A DNA stretch of 64,000 bases from CAIWHR01 sp963836265 (GTDB lineage: Bacteria; Pseudomonadota; Gammaproteobacteria; Burkholderiales; Casimicrobiaceae). The notes below the pieces were generated by a model. The model was not told the origin of the DNA, ran no database searches, and worked only from the letters and a program-made list of their open reading frames with translations. Within the stretch, counting starts at the first letter, position 1. The number at the start of each line of letters is the position of its first letter. The stretch is taken from contig CAWIIO010000005.1 in the NCBI GenBank assembly GCA_963836265.1, positions 248,001 through 312,000 on the forward strand, read 5' to 3'. Below, piece by piece: positions 8,444 through 17,046 of this stretch. The position numbers were made by a program, and so were the translations under genes.

Positions 8444-10654
8444 ATGACGATCGTGCGCGTCGCAGTTCCTATGGCTACCGAGGCGGCCTTCGACTACTGG
8501 GTGCCTGCGGGGCTTGCCGTCGAGCCGGGTTCGCTTGTACGCGTTCGGCTGGGTCGTCGCCCTCTCGTCGGAGTTGTCGTGGACATCGTCCAGACGGCCG
8601 GGGTCCCGCGCGAGAAACTCCAGCCCCTCGCCGCAATCATCGGCGACATGCCGGCATTGTCCGCCGACCTTCTCGCCCTTGCGCGCTTCGTTGCCGACTA
8701 TTACCAGGAACCACTGGGGCGGGTGCTCGCCCAGATGATTCCGCCATTCGGCGCCTCCTCCGGATCGGAAGGACGCGCGCGCGCCTTCCCCGTCGCGCAG
8801 CGGCTGACCGGGGAAGGCCGCATCGCGTTGCCGCGTGAGCTCGCCCGCGCGCCTCGCGCCCGCTCGCTGTACGAACGATGGCGCGAGGCGCCGGGAGCGC
8901 TGCTCACTGCCGAAGACGTCGCCCTGTTGCCGCCGCATCTCAAGCGGACGCTCCGGGCGTGGGCCCGGGCCGGCTGGGTCGAAGAGGCCGCCGTGGCATC
9001 GGACTCGGCCCCGCGCGCCTCCGGCGCTGCCGGCATGCGGCTCAACCCCGAGCAGCGGCGGGCCGTTGCGGCCATCGACGCGGCGGGCGACGCCTACGCG
9101 CCGTTTCTGCTCGAGGGCGTGACCGGGAGCGGCAAGACCGAGGTCTATCTCGCCGCCGCGGCGGCTTGCATCGCGCGCGGCCGTCAGGCGCTGCTGCTGG
9201 TCCCGGAAATCAACCTGACTCCGCAGTTTGCCCGGCGCATTGCCGACATGCTCCCCGGCCGCCGGACGGTGACGCTGCACAGCCGGCTCGCCGCAGCGGC
9301 GCGGCGGCGGTGCTGGCAGCAGGCGGCCGAAGGCGGCGCCGACCTCGTGCTCGGCACGCGGCTCGCGGTATTCACTCCGATGCCGCGGCTCGGCCTCATC
9401 GTCGTCGACGAGGAGCACGATCCTTCGTTCAAGCAGCAGGACGGCGTGCGGTACCATGGCCGCGACGTCGCGGTATGGCGGGCGCGGCAGCGTGGCGTGC
9501 CGATCATGCTGGGGAGCGCGACGCCGTCGCTGGAAACGCTCGTCCATGCGCAGCGGGGCCATTACGGCTTGCTCCCGCTGCCGCGACGCGCGGCGGCCCC
9601 GGCCGGCCTCCCGGCGCTCGCGTTCTTCCCCTGTCGGGAAGGCGCCGCGGCGGAGGGGATCGGTGAGCGCCTCCTTGCGGCCATCGCGGCACGTCTTTCG
9701 CGCGGCGAGCAATCGCTCGTGTTCATCAACCGGCGAGGCTTCGCGCCGTCGCTGCTGTGCGCGTCCTGCGGCTGGCAGGCCGGATGCACCCGCTGCACGG
9801 CGCGTCTCGTCGTCCATCGCGATGCCGGCCTGCTGCGCTGCCATCACTGCGGTTACGAAGAGCCGCTTCCACGCGCCTGCCCCGAGTGCGGCAACGTCGA
9901 CCTGCAGCCGCTGGGTCGGGGGACGCAACGTCTCGAGCGCGCGCTCGCGCTGCGTTTCCCCACCGCGCGCATCGCACGGATCGATCGGGACAGCACGCGG
10001 CGCATCGGCGCGTTCGACGCGATGCGCGCGCAGGTCGAAGCGGGCGAGCTCGACATCCTGGTCGGCACGCAGATGCTCGCCAAGGGACACGACTTCCCGC
10101 GCCTCACGCTCGTCGGCGTCCTCGGCGCCGACAACGCGCTCTACAGCGCCGACTTTCGCGCGACCGAGCGGCTTGCTGCGCTGCTGTTCCAGGTCGCGGG
10201 CCGCGCGGGCCGCGGGGTGCTTCCGGGCGAAGTGCTGGTCGAGACCGACTTTCCGTCCCACCCGCTCTACCGCGCGCTTGCGGCACACCAGTACTCCGCT
10301 TTCGCCGAGGTCCTCAAGGCCGAGCGCCGCGCGGCGGGCCTTCCTCCTTACGCGCATCTCGCCTTGCTCGCCGCCGAGGCGCCGAAGCGTGAAGCGATCG
10401 ACGCGTTTCTCGGGCTGGCGCGCGCCGCCGGCATCGACCTCGCCCGCGGCGAACGCTCCGCGATCGAACTATTTCCGCCGATGCCCGCCGTGCTTGCGCG
10501 TCGCGCCGGGATGGAGCGCGGCCACGTCCTGGCGCAGAGCGCCGACCGCCGGTCATTGCAGCGATTCCTGCCCCTTTGGCGAAGCGCAGTCGCTGCCCTG
10601 CCCGGGCGTCGCGTGCGGTGGTCGCTCGACGTCGACCCGCTGGGATTCGCATGA
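8444..10654 (+). CDS. priA: Primosomal protein N' (replication restart helicase)
   Basis: PriA is a 3'-5' superfamily 2 helicase that binds stalled forks and starts reloading of DnaB. The chosen ATG gives 736 residues beginning MTIVRVAVP, the usual PriA start; the frame is open 120 bases further upstream but that part runs into the A+T-rich regulatory region. Seen: 3'BD-like N-terminus, Walker A GVTGSGKTE (K231), DEEH box at 322-325, a zinc-binding cysteine cluster from C439 to about C483 (CASCGWQAGC, CHHCG, CPECG), and helicase motifs GTQMLAKGHDFP and QVAGRAGRG. The DnaA boxes just upstream may link its expression to DnaA. Confidence 0.96.
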   Translation: MTIVRVAVPMATEAAFDYWVPAGLAVEPGSLVRVRLGRRPLVGVVVDIVQTAGVPREKLQPLAAIIGDMPALSADLLALARFVADYYQEPLGRVLAQMIPPFGASSGSEGRARAFPVAQRLTGEGRIALPRELARAPRARSLYERWREAPGALLTAEDVALLPPHLKRTLRAWARAGWVEEAAVASDSAPRASGAAGMRLNPEQRRAVAAIDAAGDAYAPFLLEGVTGSGKTEVYLAAAAACIARGRQALLLVPEINLTPQFARRIADMLPGRRTVTLHSRLAAAARRRCWQQAAEGGADLVLGTRLAVFTPMPRLGLIVVDEEHDPSFKQQDGVRYHGRDVAVWRARQRGVPIMLGSATPSLETLVHAQRGHYGLLPLPRRAAAPAGLPALAFFPCREGAAAEGIGERLLAAIAARLSRGEQSLVFINRRGFAPSLLCASCGWQAGCTRCTARLVVHRDAGLLRCHHCGYEEPLPRACPECGNVDLQPLGRGTQRLERALALRFPTARIARIDRDSTRRIGAFDAMRAQVEAGELDILVGTQMLAKGHDFPRLTLVGVLGADNALYSADFRATERLAALLFQVAGRAGRGVLPGEVLVETDFPSHPLYRALAAHQYSAFAEVLKAERRAAGLPPYAHLALLAAEAPKREAIDAFLGLARAAGIDLARGERSAIELFPPMPAVLARRAGMERGHVLAQSADRRSLQRFLPLWRSAVAALPGRRVRWSLDVDPLGFA

Positions 10655-10939
10655 AGCCTGCCGCGCCGTCCCGCTGGGCGAATGCCGGGGGCGCGCGAAG
10701 ACACGGCGAGCGGGGCCGCGGGAGAGAAAGCCCGCAGGTCTTGAGCGAAGCCAAGGCACCAGGGTCGCGGCTGACGGCCGAGCCGAGAGTTCAGTGAAAG
10801 GTGCGACGCGGGGGGACGGCAGCGAGGGGCGCATCCACACGCAGACGCGGGAGGCCGGTTGCCCGTTCAATCGAGGCCGATGTCGGGGCGAAGTCCGGCG
10901 CAGGCGGGCTTTGGCGCCGGAGTTGGCGGACCGGACGGC
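10655..10939. other. Non-coding stretch between priA and the argS leader
   Basis: These 285 bases have no open frame resembling a known protein and no recognisable tRNA or terminator. The few short frames are arginine-rich products of high G+C content. The stretch ends at the TATAAT of the possible argS promoter. Confidence 0.5.
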
Positions 10940-11030
10940 TATAATGCGACTGCGCCACCGCTCTCGCGGCGACGCAATATTTCCGCGAATTCGAGCGGCG
11001 CGAATCGCCCCGGTCGAATTCGCGGTTTTT
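10940..11030 (+). promoter_or_regulatory. Possible argS promoter -10 and leader hairpin with T-run
   Basis: A perfect TATAAT stands at 10940-10945; no good -35 is found at 16-18 bases. Thirty-seven bases on, CCGCGAATTCGA (10983-10994) pairs perfectly with TCGAATTCGCGG (11014-11025). An inner GGCG/CGCC stem closes over CGAAT, and five T follow directly (11026-11030). This looks like a strong intrinsic terminator placed 31 bases before the argS ATG, so it would act either as an attenuator in an argS leader or as a stop for read-through from priA. The structure is seen directly; its role is inferred. Confidence 0.5.
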
Positions 11031-11060
11031 GTGTCGCGGTGCGTTGCCTGGCTTCTTCGG

Positions 11061-12704
11061 ATGGATCTGCAAACGGAACTCGGGTCGTGGCTCGCACAAG
11101 GCCTCGCGGCGATTGCGCCCGAGCGCGCCGCCACGCCGATCGTCGTCGAGCGACCGAAGCAGGTGGCACACGGCGACTACGCGTCCAACGTCGCGCTCCA
11201 GCACGCGAAGGCGTCAGGGCGCAATCCGCGCGACTTCGCGCAGGCGCTGGTCGCGGCACTGCCGGCTTCGGAGCTCGTGGCCAGTGTCGAAATCGCCGGC
11301 GCTGGATTCATCAACATTTTCGTCACGCCGGCGGCGCGGCGGGCGGTCGTGGCGCGAATCCTCGCCGAGCGCGACCGGTACGGGCGCAGCGACGCGCGGC
11401 AGGGCGAGCGCGTGATGGTCGAGTTCGTCTCCGCGAATCCGACCGGCCCGCTGCACGTCGGCCACGGCCGGCAGGCGGCGCTGGGCGATGCGATCGCCAA
11501 CCTGCTCGAGTGGCAGGGTGCCGCCGTGACGCGGGAGTTCTATTACAACGACGCCGGAGCGCAGATCGAGAATCTCGCGATCTCGGTGCGTGCTCGCGCA
11601 AAGGAGATTCTGGGGGAGCACGCGACGTTTCCCGACGACGGCTACCGCGGCGAGTACATTCGCGAGCTCGCGCAACGCTACCTCGACGAAGTCGGCCACG
11701 ACCTCTCCGACATCGAGGCGATCCGCCGTTTCGCCGTCGCCGAGTTGCGCAAGGAACAGGATCGCGATCTCGCGGCGTTCGGCGTTCGCTTCGACAACTA
11801 CTATCTCGAAAGCTCGCTGTATGCCGAGGGACGCGTGGCGGCGACGGTCAACCGTCTGATCGCCTCGGGGAAAACCTACGCGCACGAAGGCGCGCTGTGG
11901 CTCAAGACGACCGACTACGGCGACGACAAGGACCGGGTGATGAGGAAGTCGGACGGCGGGTACACGTATTTCGTCCCCGACGTCGCCTATCACGTCACCA
12001 AATGGGAACGGGGGTTCGCGAAAGCGATCAACGTGCAGGGCTCGGACCACCACGGCACGGTTGCGCGCGTGCGTGCGGGCCTGCAGGCGACGGGCCTCGA
12101 CATCCCCCCCGGCTATCCCGATTACGTGGTGCACAAGATGGTGACGGTGATGAAGGGCGGCGAGGAAGTGAGGATCAGCAAGCGCGCGGGCAGCTACGTG
12201 ACGCTGCGCGACCTGATCGACGAAGTCGGCCGCGACGCCGTCCGCTTTTTTCTCGCGTCGCGCAAGGCTGACAGCGAATTCACGTTCGACATCGATCTCG
12301 CACGGTCGCAGTCGGAGGAGAATCCGGTGTACTACATCCAGTACGCGCACGCGCGCGTTGCCTCGGTGCTGAGGCAGGCGGGGATAGCGCTCTCCGACGC
12401 CGCGACGGTGCTCGCGGGCGCCGATCTCGCGCCGCTGACGAGCCCCTACGAGGAAGCGCTGCTGCGGCGACTCGCCGATTTTCCGACGCAGCTCGCGCTG
12501 GCAGCGCGCGAGCTCGGGCCGCATGCAGTGACGTTCTATCTCAAGGAATTGGCCGGCGATTTCCACAGTTACTATAATGCGGAACGTTTCCTCACCGACG
12601 ACACGCGATTGCAGCGGGCGCGTCTCGCGCTCGTCGCCGCGGCGGGCCAGGTGGTGAGGAACGGGCTCGCCGTGCTCGGACTCCGCGCGCCCGAGCAGAT
12701 GTGA
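11061..12704 (+). CDS. argS: Arginyl-tRNA synthetase
   Basis: The class I synthetase charges tRNA-Arg with arginine in the cytosol. With the ATG opening MDLQTELG it has 547 residues, within the family range. The HIGH-type motif reads HVGHGR (H132 and H135), preceded by the conserved VEFVSANPTGPL. The KMSKS position reads RISKRAGS (K374), and the DALR anticodon-binding domain occupies the C-terminus (YIQYAHARVASV onward). The reading frame stays open far upstream, overlapping priA, but nothing there resembles ArgS, and the N-terminal additional domain begins at the chosen ATG. It is followed by a SPOR protein and dsbA in an arrangement common in betaproteobacteria. Confidence 0.96.
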   Translation: MDLQTELGSWLAQGLAAIAPERAATPIVVERPKQVAHGDYASNVALQHAKASGRNPRDFAQALVAALPASELVASVEIAGAGFINIFVTPAARRAVVARILAERDRYGRSDARQGERVMVEFVSANPTGPLHVGHGRQAALGDAIANLLEWQGAAVTREFYYNDAGAQIENLAISVRARAKEILGEHATFPDDGYRGEYIRELAQRYLDEVGHDLSDIEAIRRFAVAELRKEQDRDLAAFGVRFDNYYLESSLYAEGRVAATVNRLIASGKTYAHEGALWLKTTDYGDDKDRVMRKSDGGYTYFVPDVAYHVTKWERGFAKAINVQGSDHHGTVARVRAGLQATGLDIPPGYPDYVVHKMVTVMKGGEEVRISKRAGSYVTLRDLIDEVGRDAVRFFLASRKADSEFTFDIDLARSQSEENPVYYIQYAHARVASVLRQAGIALSDAATVLAGADLAPLTSPYEEALLRRLADFPTQLALAARELGPHAVTFYLKELAGDFHSYYNAERFLTDDTRLQRARLALVAAAGQVVRNGLAVLGLRAPEQM

Positions 12705-12735
12705 CGCTCGCACCGCCTCCGACTTTCGCTTGCCC

Positions 12736-13410
12736 ATGACCTCCCGCAAAGCGCGCCCGGCGTCCCGCATCGCAATGAGACCGCGCGCACGACGAAAGTC
12801 CGGCGCCGGTGGCACGTTGCTCGGCCTCTTCATCGGCATCGCGCTCGGCTTGGGCCTGGCGGCTGGGGTGGCGTTCTACCTCATGAAATCGGGCAATCCG
12901 TACCAGGCGCAGTCGACCGCCAAGGAGCCCGCGCGCGAGCCGGCAAAGACGGGCAGGGCCGAGCCCGGCGCGGCCGAAAAGCCGCGCTTCGACTTCTACA
13001 AGATCCTTCCGGGCACCGAGGAGCCGAAGCTGCAGGGGAATGCGGCACGGCCGGCACCGGACAGGGCCACTGTCGAGCGCGCGGCGTCTCCCGAAAAATC
13101 GCCGCCGCCCGACCGCAACGTGGTGAAGCCCGAAGAGCGCGGCCCTCCGGAATCCGCCGCGCGGACGGCGAAGGTGCCGGAGCGATTCTGGCTGCAGGCC
13201 GGATCGTTCGCGGCCGAATCCGATGCGGAGAATCTTCGGGCGCGCCTTGCGCTGGCAGGATGGGAGGCAGCGGTGCAGACTGCAACGTTGGCGGACAGGG
13301 GCGTCCGCTATCGGGTGCGTCTGGGTCCTTACGACAACACCGACGAATTGAACCGGGTGAAAGGCGAGCTCGGCAAGCGTGGCTTCGACGTCGCCGTGAT
13401 CAAGTACTGA
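12736..13410 (+). CDS. SPOR-domain membrane protein (FtsN-like)
   Basis: This 224-residue protein has a basic cytoplasmic N-terminus, one membrane segment (about residues 27-50, LLGLFIGIALGLGLAAGVAF), a Pro/Ala/Glu-rich periplasmic linker and a C-terminal SPOR domain from about residue 150 (FWLQAGSFAAESDAENLRARL onward). SPOR domains bind denuded septal peptidoglycan, so a role in cell division like FtsN is likely, although small SPOR proteins beside argS are not all FtsN. The ATG at 12736 is preferred over a TTG six bases upstream. It sits between argS and dsbA. Confidence 0.85.
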   Translation: MTSRKARPASRIAMRPRARRKSGAGGTLLGLFIGIALGLGLAAGVAFYLMKSGNPYQAQSTAKEPAREPAKTGRAEPGAAEKPRFDFYKILPGTEEPKLQGNAARPAPDRATVERAASPEKSPPPDRNVVKPEERGPPESAARTAKVPERFWLQAGSFAAESDAENLRARLALAGWEAAVQTATLADRGVRYRVRLGPYDNTDELNRVKGELGKRGFDVAVIKY

Positions 13411-13502
13411 ACGGGTCGGCGAGCCGCCTTCGGGAACTCCGCACGGCGCTGCCGGACCAATGTTCGCCGGGAGCTGCCTTCGCTGCTCAACAGGGAGATG
13501 GA

Positions 13503-14165
13503 ATGATGGGATTGACGCCGAATGGGATCCGCCAACGGGTCGTGGCAGCGCTCGCCGTTGTCGCACTGTTCTTGACCGCGACCGTCCGCGCGCAGGGCCT
13601 CCAGGAAGGGCGCGAGTACGTGCGCATCCGCAACCCGGTGCCCGTCGAGACCGGCAAGAAGATCGAGGTGATCGAGTTCTTCTCCTACGGCTGCCCGCAC
13701 TGCGGCGAGTTCGAGCCCATCTTGGACGCATGGCTGAAGACGATTCCCCCGGACGTGCAGTTCCGGCGCGTGCCGGTGATGTTCCAGGACCGCTGGATTC
13801 CGCTCGCGAAGATCTATTACACGCTCGAGGCGCTGGGCGAGGAGGCGCGGCTCTCGCCGGAGGTCTTCACGGCGATTCACGGCAAAGGCACGCCGCTGTG
13901 GCAGGAAAAGACGTTCTTCGACTGGGCCGCGAGCAAGGGCCTCGATCGCAAGAAGGTCGAGGACATGTACAACTCGTTTGCGATCGCCGGCAAGATGAAC
14001 CGGGCGCGCCAGCAGGCGGAGCTCTACCGCGTGCAGTCGGTACCTCTCGTCGTCATCGACGGCAAGTTCATCACGGCGTCGGACAAGGTCGGCACGCACG
14101 AGAAGATGCCTCCGGTCATGGACGCATTGATCGCCAAGGCCCGGGCCGAGCGGCCGAAGAACTGA
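13503..14165 (+). CDS. dsbA: Periplasmic thiol:disulfide interchange protein DsbA
   Basis: DsbA introduces disulfides into exported proteins. The 220-residue precursor has a signal peptide ending near TATVRA-QG (about residue 30). The thioredoxin-fold catalytic motif is FFSYGCPHCGEF (C64 and C67), and the cis-proline loop is seen at VQSVPLVVIDGKF. An AGGGAG ribosome site six bases ahead selects the ATG at 13503; a second ATG follows at once. The frame is open upstream but without similarity. It probably belongs to the argS-SPOR-dsbA transcript. Confidence 0.94.
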   Translation: MMGLTPNGIRQRVVAALAVVALFLTATVRAQGLQEGREYVRIRNPVPVETGKKIEVIEFFSYGCPHCGEFEPILDAWLKTIPPDVQFRRVPVMFQDRWIPLAKIYYTLEALGEEARLSPEVFTAIHGKGTPLWQEKTFFDWAASKGLDRKKVEDMYNSFAIAGKMNRARQQAELYRVQSVPLVVIDGKFITASDKVGTHEKMPPVMDALIAKARAERPKN

Positions 14166-14202
14166 AGCGCGCCGACGGCACCCGCCGCGACGCGCACGAA
14201 TC

Positions 14203-14964
14203 CTGAACGTCTTCATCACCGGCGCGAGCAGCGGCATCGGCGCCGCGCTCGCCCGCCGCTACGCGCGTGGAGGCGCAACGGTCGGGCTCTACGCGCGCCG
14301 GCAGCGCGAGCTCGAGCGGGTGGCAGCGGAGCTTTCGGCCGATCGGGTCGCGCTCTATGCAGGCGATGTGCGTGACGCCGCGACGCTTTCGAACGCGGCA
14401 TCGGCGTTCATCGCCCGCTTCGGGCCGCCCTCGATCGTCATCGCCAACGCAGGCATTTCCCGCGGCACGTTGACCGGGCAGGCCGAGGACCTCCCGGTAT
14501 TCCGGTCGGTGTTCGACACCAACGTGCTCGGCGTCGTCAACACGTTCGATCCGTTTCTTCCTGCGATGCGCGCTGCGCGCTCCGGCGCACTGGCGGGTAT
14601 CGCGAGCGTCGCCGGCTTTCGCGGCCTCCCGGGCGCCGGCGCGTATTCGGCGTCGAAGGCTGCGGCGATCACTTATCTCGAAAGTTTGCGGGTCGAGCTT
14701 CGGGGCACCGGCATCGCGGTCATCACGATCTGCCCCGGATACGTGACTACAGCGATGACGAAGAAAAATTCTTACCCGATGCCGTTTCGCATCGGCGCCG
14801 ACAGGGCCGCGCGCCTCATCGCGCGCGCGATCGCGCGACGGCGCCGCTTCTATGTGCTGCCGTGGCCGATGGCGCTCGTCGGGCGCGTGCTGCGGGTGCT
14901 GCCGCGGCCGCTCTACGATGCCGCGTTCGCGCGCGCGCCGCGCAAGCCGCGCATCACGGAATGA
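14203..14964 (+). CDS. Short-chain dehydrogenase/reductase, apparent CTG start
   Basis: This is an NAD(P)-dependent SDR-family oxidoreductase of unknown substrate. Read from CTG it begins (M)NVFITGASSGIGAALAR, so the Rossmann TGASSGIG motif lies at residues 6-13. NAG is at IVIANAGIS, and the active-site serine region ASVAG is followed by Y148-SAS-K152. There are 253 residues, a normal length. No ATG, GTG or TTG precedes the cofactor motif in frame after the dsbA stop; the first ATG (14320) would remove the Rossmann motif. No clear ribosome site is visible, so coupling to dsbA translation 37 bases upstream is possible. Confidence 0.82.
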   Translation: MNVFITGASSGIGAALARRYARGGATVGLYARRQRELERVAAELSADRVALYAGDVRDAATLSNAASAFIARFGPPSIVIANAGISRGTLTGQAEDLPVFRSVFDTNVLGVVNTFDPFLPAMRAARSGALAGIASVAGFRGLPGAGAYSASKAAAITYLESLRVELRGTGIAVITICPGYVTTAMTKKNSYPMPFRIGADRAARLIARAIARRRRFYVLPWPMALVGRVLRVLPRPLYDAAFARAPRKPRITE

Positions 14965-14994
14965 CACCCGGGGCGCGTTGGCAAGTGCAAATGA

Positions 14995-15019
14995 AAGGGC
15001 CGCCCGCGAGGCGGCCCTT
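14995..15019 (-). terminator. Intrinsic terminator of the GDSL autotransporter gene
   Basis: AAGGGCCGCC and GGCGGCCCTT form a perfect 10-bp stem with a 5-base loop. On the minus strand it is followed by TTTCATTT. It lies 21 bases past the stop of the minus-strand esterase gene and also faces the end of the plus-strand dehydrogenase. Confidence 0.8.
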
Positions 15020-15040
15020 CGCGGCACGATGTTGGGAACG

Positions 15041-16870
15041 TCAGATCGGCATGCGCAGGCCGACGGTGACGGCCCAGTAATTGCCGTCTCCCTTGGCGGC
15101 TGTCCCCGATCCCGAGATGTAGCCTGTGACCCCGCCCAGATCGCTGGCTGCGCCGACGTTGAACAGCACGTAGTTGTTGTCCGGCTTGGGGGCCGGAATG
15201 CTATACCAACCACCGAGCGTGACCGACGAGGCGCTGACGGTCCGGTCGTTGTCGAGCGAATCGTATTCCCATGTCGCGCGCGCCCAGGGACGGATGCCGC
15301 CGAAGGTGCCGGCAACCTGCCAGCCCAGGCTCCAGAGCAGCTGCTTGCTGTCCTGCTGGCCGTAGGTGAGCGCGGTGCTGTCCGATCCGGTCTCGGAGAA
15401 TTGCCGCACGATCGCTTTCGTGTACGTCACGCGCGCGTAAGGACCATGCAGTAGGTCCTGCAGATGGAACCAGTAGCCGCCGAGCAGCCGGCCCGTGTAT
15501 TCGTACCCGCGCGTTTCGCCGCTTTCATTGCGCACCGCCGCGCCGAGCTGGATGTTGCGGTTGACGTCGCTGTAGTCGAGGCTGCCCGCGCCGAGCGTCG
15601 CGCCGACATACCACGGGCCCTCGCCGTAGCCGGCGTAGAAAGTGCCCGTCGGCTGGCGCAGCGTGTAGCCGCCGCCGGCGCCGCCGAAGTCGCCCTTGTT
15701 CTCGGTGTAGCCGAACATGCCGCCGACGAGCAGGTGGTCGGACACCTTCCCGTCGAGGCCGACGACGATCGAGTTCTCGTGCGCGCTGCCGTTGGTCGGG
15801 CCGGCGTTCATGTCGCTGCTGCCGTAATCGTAAGCGACCCACGCGTCGAATTTCTTCGTCGAGCGGGGCGCGTCGAGGCTCGACCACATGCGGCCGTCGA
15901 GCGCGCGGAAGTTCGCATCCTCGACGCGGAACGGCGCTTCGCCGAGCGAAGCGATCTGCATGGGGCCGGTGATCATCGAGGTGATCGCCTGCGCAATGAT
16001 GGCGTTCCCCGCCGTCGTCGGATGCACTCCGTCGGCGAACAGATACGTCTGCGCCGCGTTCGGTGCGACGAGACTCGCGGGCGTGCACTGCAACGAAGGC
16101 GTGGCGCCGCACGCGGGCGTCGTGGCGTTGGTGAAGCCGTAGAGCGCGGGATTGGCAACGACTTCATTCAGCAATTGGTACGCATTGAAACGGATCGTCG
16201 GAATTCCCGAGGCGTCGAGGGCGCCCCACATCGTGCTGTTGTACAGCTGTGAAACAGCGGTGATCTGAGCGGAGCCAGCAGCCCCTTGCGACAGGCCGAA
16301 CGGAGTCTTGCCGATGTCGGGGACATTCCACACGACGATATAATTCGCACCACCGGCATGCAGCGTTCCGACCGCGCCGGCCAGCTGCGTCGCCGCGAGC
16401 GCGACGTTGGCCTGCAGCTGCGCCTGGCTGATCGTTCCGCCTGCGAGTGCCGTGAGCTGGGTGAAGATGTCGTTGGCGCCGCCGTCGAGCGCGTAGATGG
16501 CGTTGGGATCGGCGGGCCCCTTCATCAGGTACTGCGAAATCTGTGTTGCAATCGGAACCGCGGCGTCCGTCGGTGGCATGGGCGGGTAGCCCGGCAGCTG
16601 CGTCACCCGCGCGCCGCCGTACGCGTAGTCCGTGCCGCCCTGGTTTGCCGGGCTCACGGAGAATCCGAAATTCTGCGCGAACGGCGTGACCCATATCGGT
16701 CCGGGATTCGTCGTGAACAGGCCCGTGCCCGGCGGCAACACGGGTTTGTACGAGCCGTCGTCGACCAAGCTGTCACCGAAAAAGATCGCATTGGAAAACT
16801 GCGCGGCGGCGGGGGCCGACACCGCGAGCGCAATTGCGCCGGCGAGCAGGGTGCGCTTGAAGTTCCGCAT
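15041..16870 (-). CDS. GDSL/SGNH-family autotransporter esterase (EstA-like)
   Basis: The 609-residue outer-membrane protein has a signal peptide (cleavage after about APAAA, residue 23). An SGNH hydrolase passenger follows, with the nucleophile in FFGDSLVDDG (S34), the GGANDIF block and the D280-GV-H283 pair. From about residue 330 comes a C-terminal autotransporter beta-barrel of alternating aromatic strands (ENSIVVGLDGKVSDHLLVGG onward). Relatives are surface-anchored lipases/esterases such as EstA. An AGGAG site eight bases ahead selects the ATG over the open but unrelated upstream frame. The last residue is Ile rather than the usual terminal aromatic. It is transcribed away from the FecR gene and followed by its own terminator. 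Confidence 0.9.
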   Translation of the reverse strand: MRNFKRTLLAGAIALAVSAPAAAQFSNAIFFGDSLVDDGSYKPVLPPGTGLFTTNPGPIWVTPFAQNFGFSVSPANQGGTDYAYGGARVTQLPGYPPMPPTDAAVPIATQISQYLMKGPADPNAIYALDGGANDIFTQLTALAGGTISQAQLQANVALAATQLAGAVGTLHAGGANYIVVWNVPDIGKTPFGLSQGAAGSAQITAVSQLYNSTMWGALDASGIPTIRFNAYQLLNEVVANPALYGFTNATTPACGATPSLQCTPASLVAPNAAQTYLFADGVHPTTAGNAIIAQAITSMITGPMQIASLGEAPFRVEDANFRALDGRMWSSLDAPRSTKKFDAWVAYDYGSSDMNAGPTNGSAHENSIVVGLDGKVSDHLLVGGMFGYTENKGDFGGAGGGYTLRQPTGTFYAGYGEGPWYVGATLGAGSLDYSDVNRNIQLGAAVRNESGETRGYEYTGRLLGGYWFHLQDLLHGPYARVTYTKAIVRQFSETGSDSTALTYGQQDSKQLLWSLGWQVAGTFGGIRPWARATWEYDSLDNDRTVSASSVTLGGWYSIPAPKPDNNYVLFNVGAASDLGGVTGYISGSGTAAKGDGNYWAVTVGLRMPI

Positions 16871-17046
16871 GGCGGTATCTCCTGAAAGAAGGCGAGCTGA
16901 GGATGGCGAAAATGGGGAAACCCGAAAGAAGCGGCGCTTTGCCGATTCTAGTCCAAAAGCTGGCGCGGGGCCGACGGACGGAGCGACGGGCGGGTCAACG
17001 GCTGCGCGGGGCGGATCGTTTATGCAACATGTTCGAGGGAGCGGCA

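Noticed and set aside
7358..10357. A 999-codon open frame on the minus strand over hemE and priA
   Set aside because: It lies antisense to two well-identified genes, is Arg/Gly/Ala-rich without any recognisable motif, and is of the kind produced by high G+C codon usage. Similar long antisense frames occur over liuB-liuD, argS and elsewhere.
9456..11060. Upstream extension of the argS reading frame by more than 500 codons
   Set aside because: The extension overlaps priA in another frame, is rich in Arg/Ser and resembles no synthetase domain; ArgS similarity begins at the ATG at 11061.
13440..13502. A longer DsbA start upstream of the signal peptide
   Set aside because: The upstream part of the frame overlaps the SPOR gene and would bury the signal peptide; the ATG with AGGGAG gives a normal precursor.
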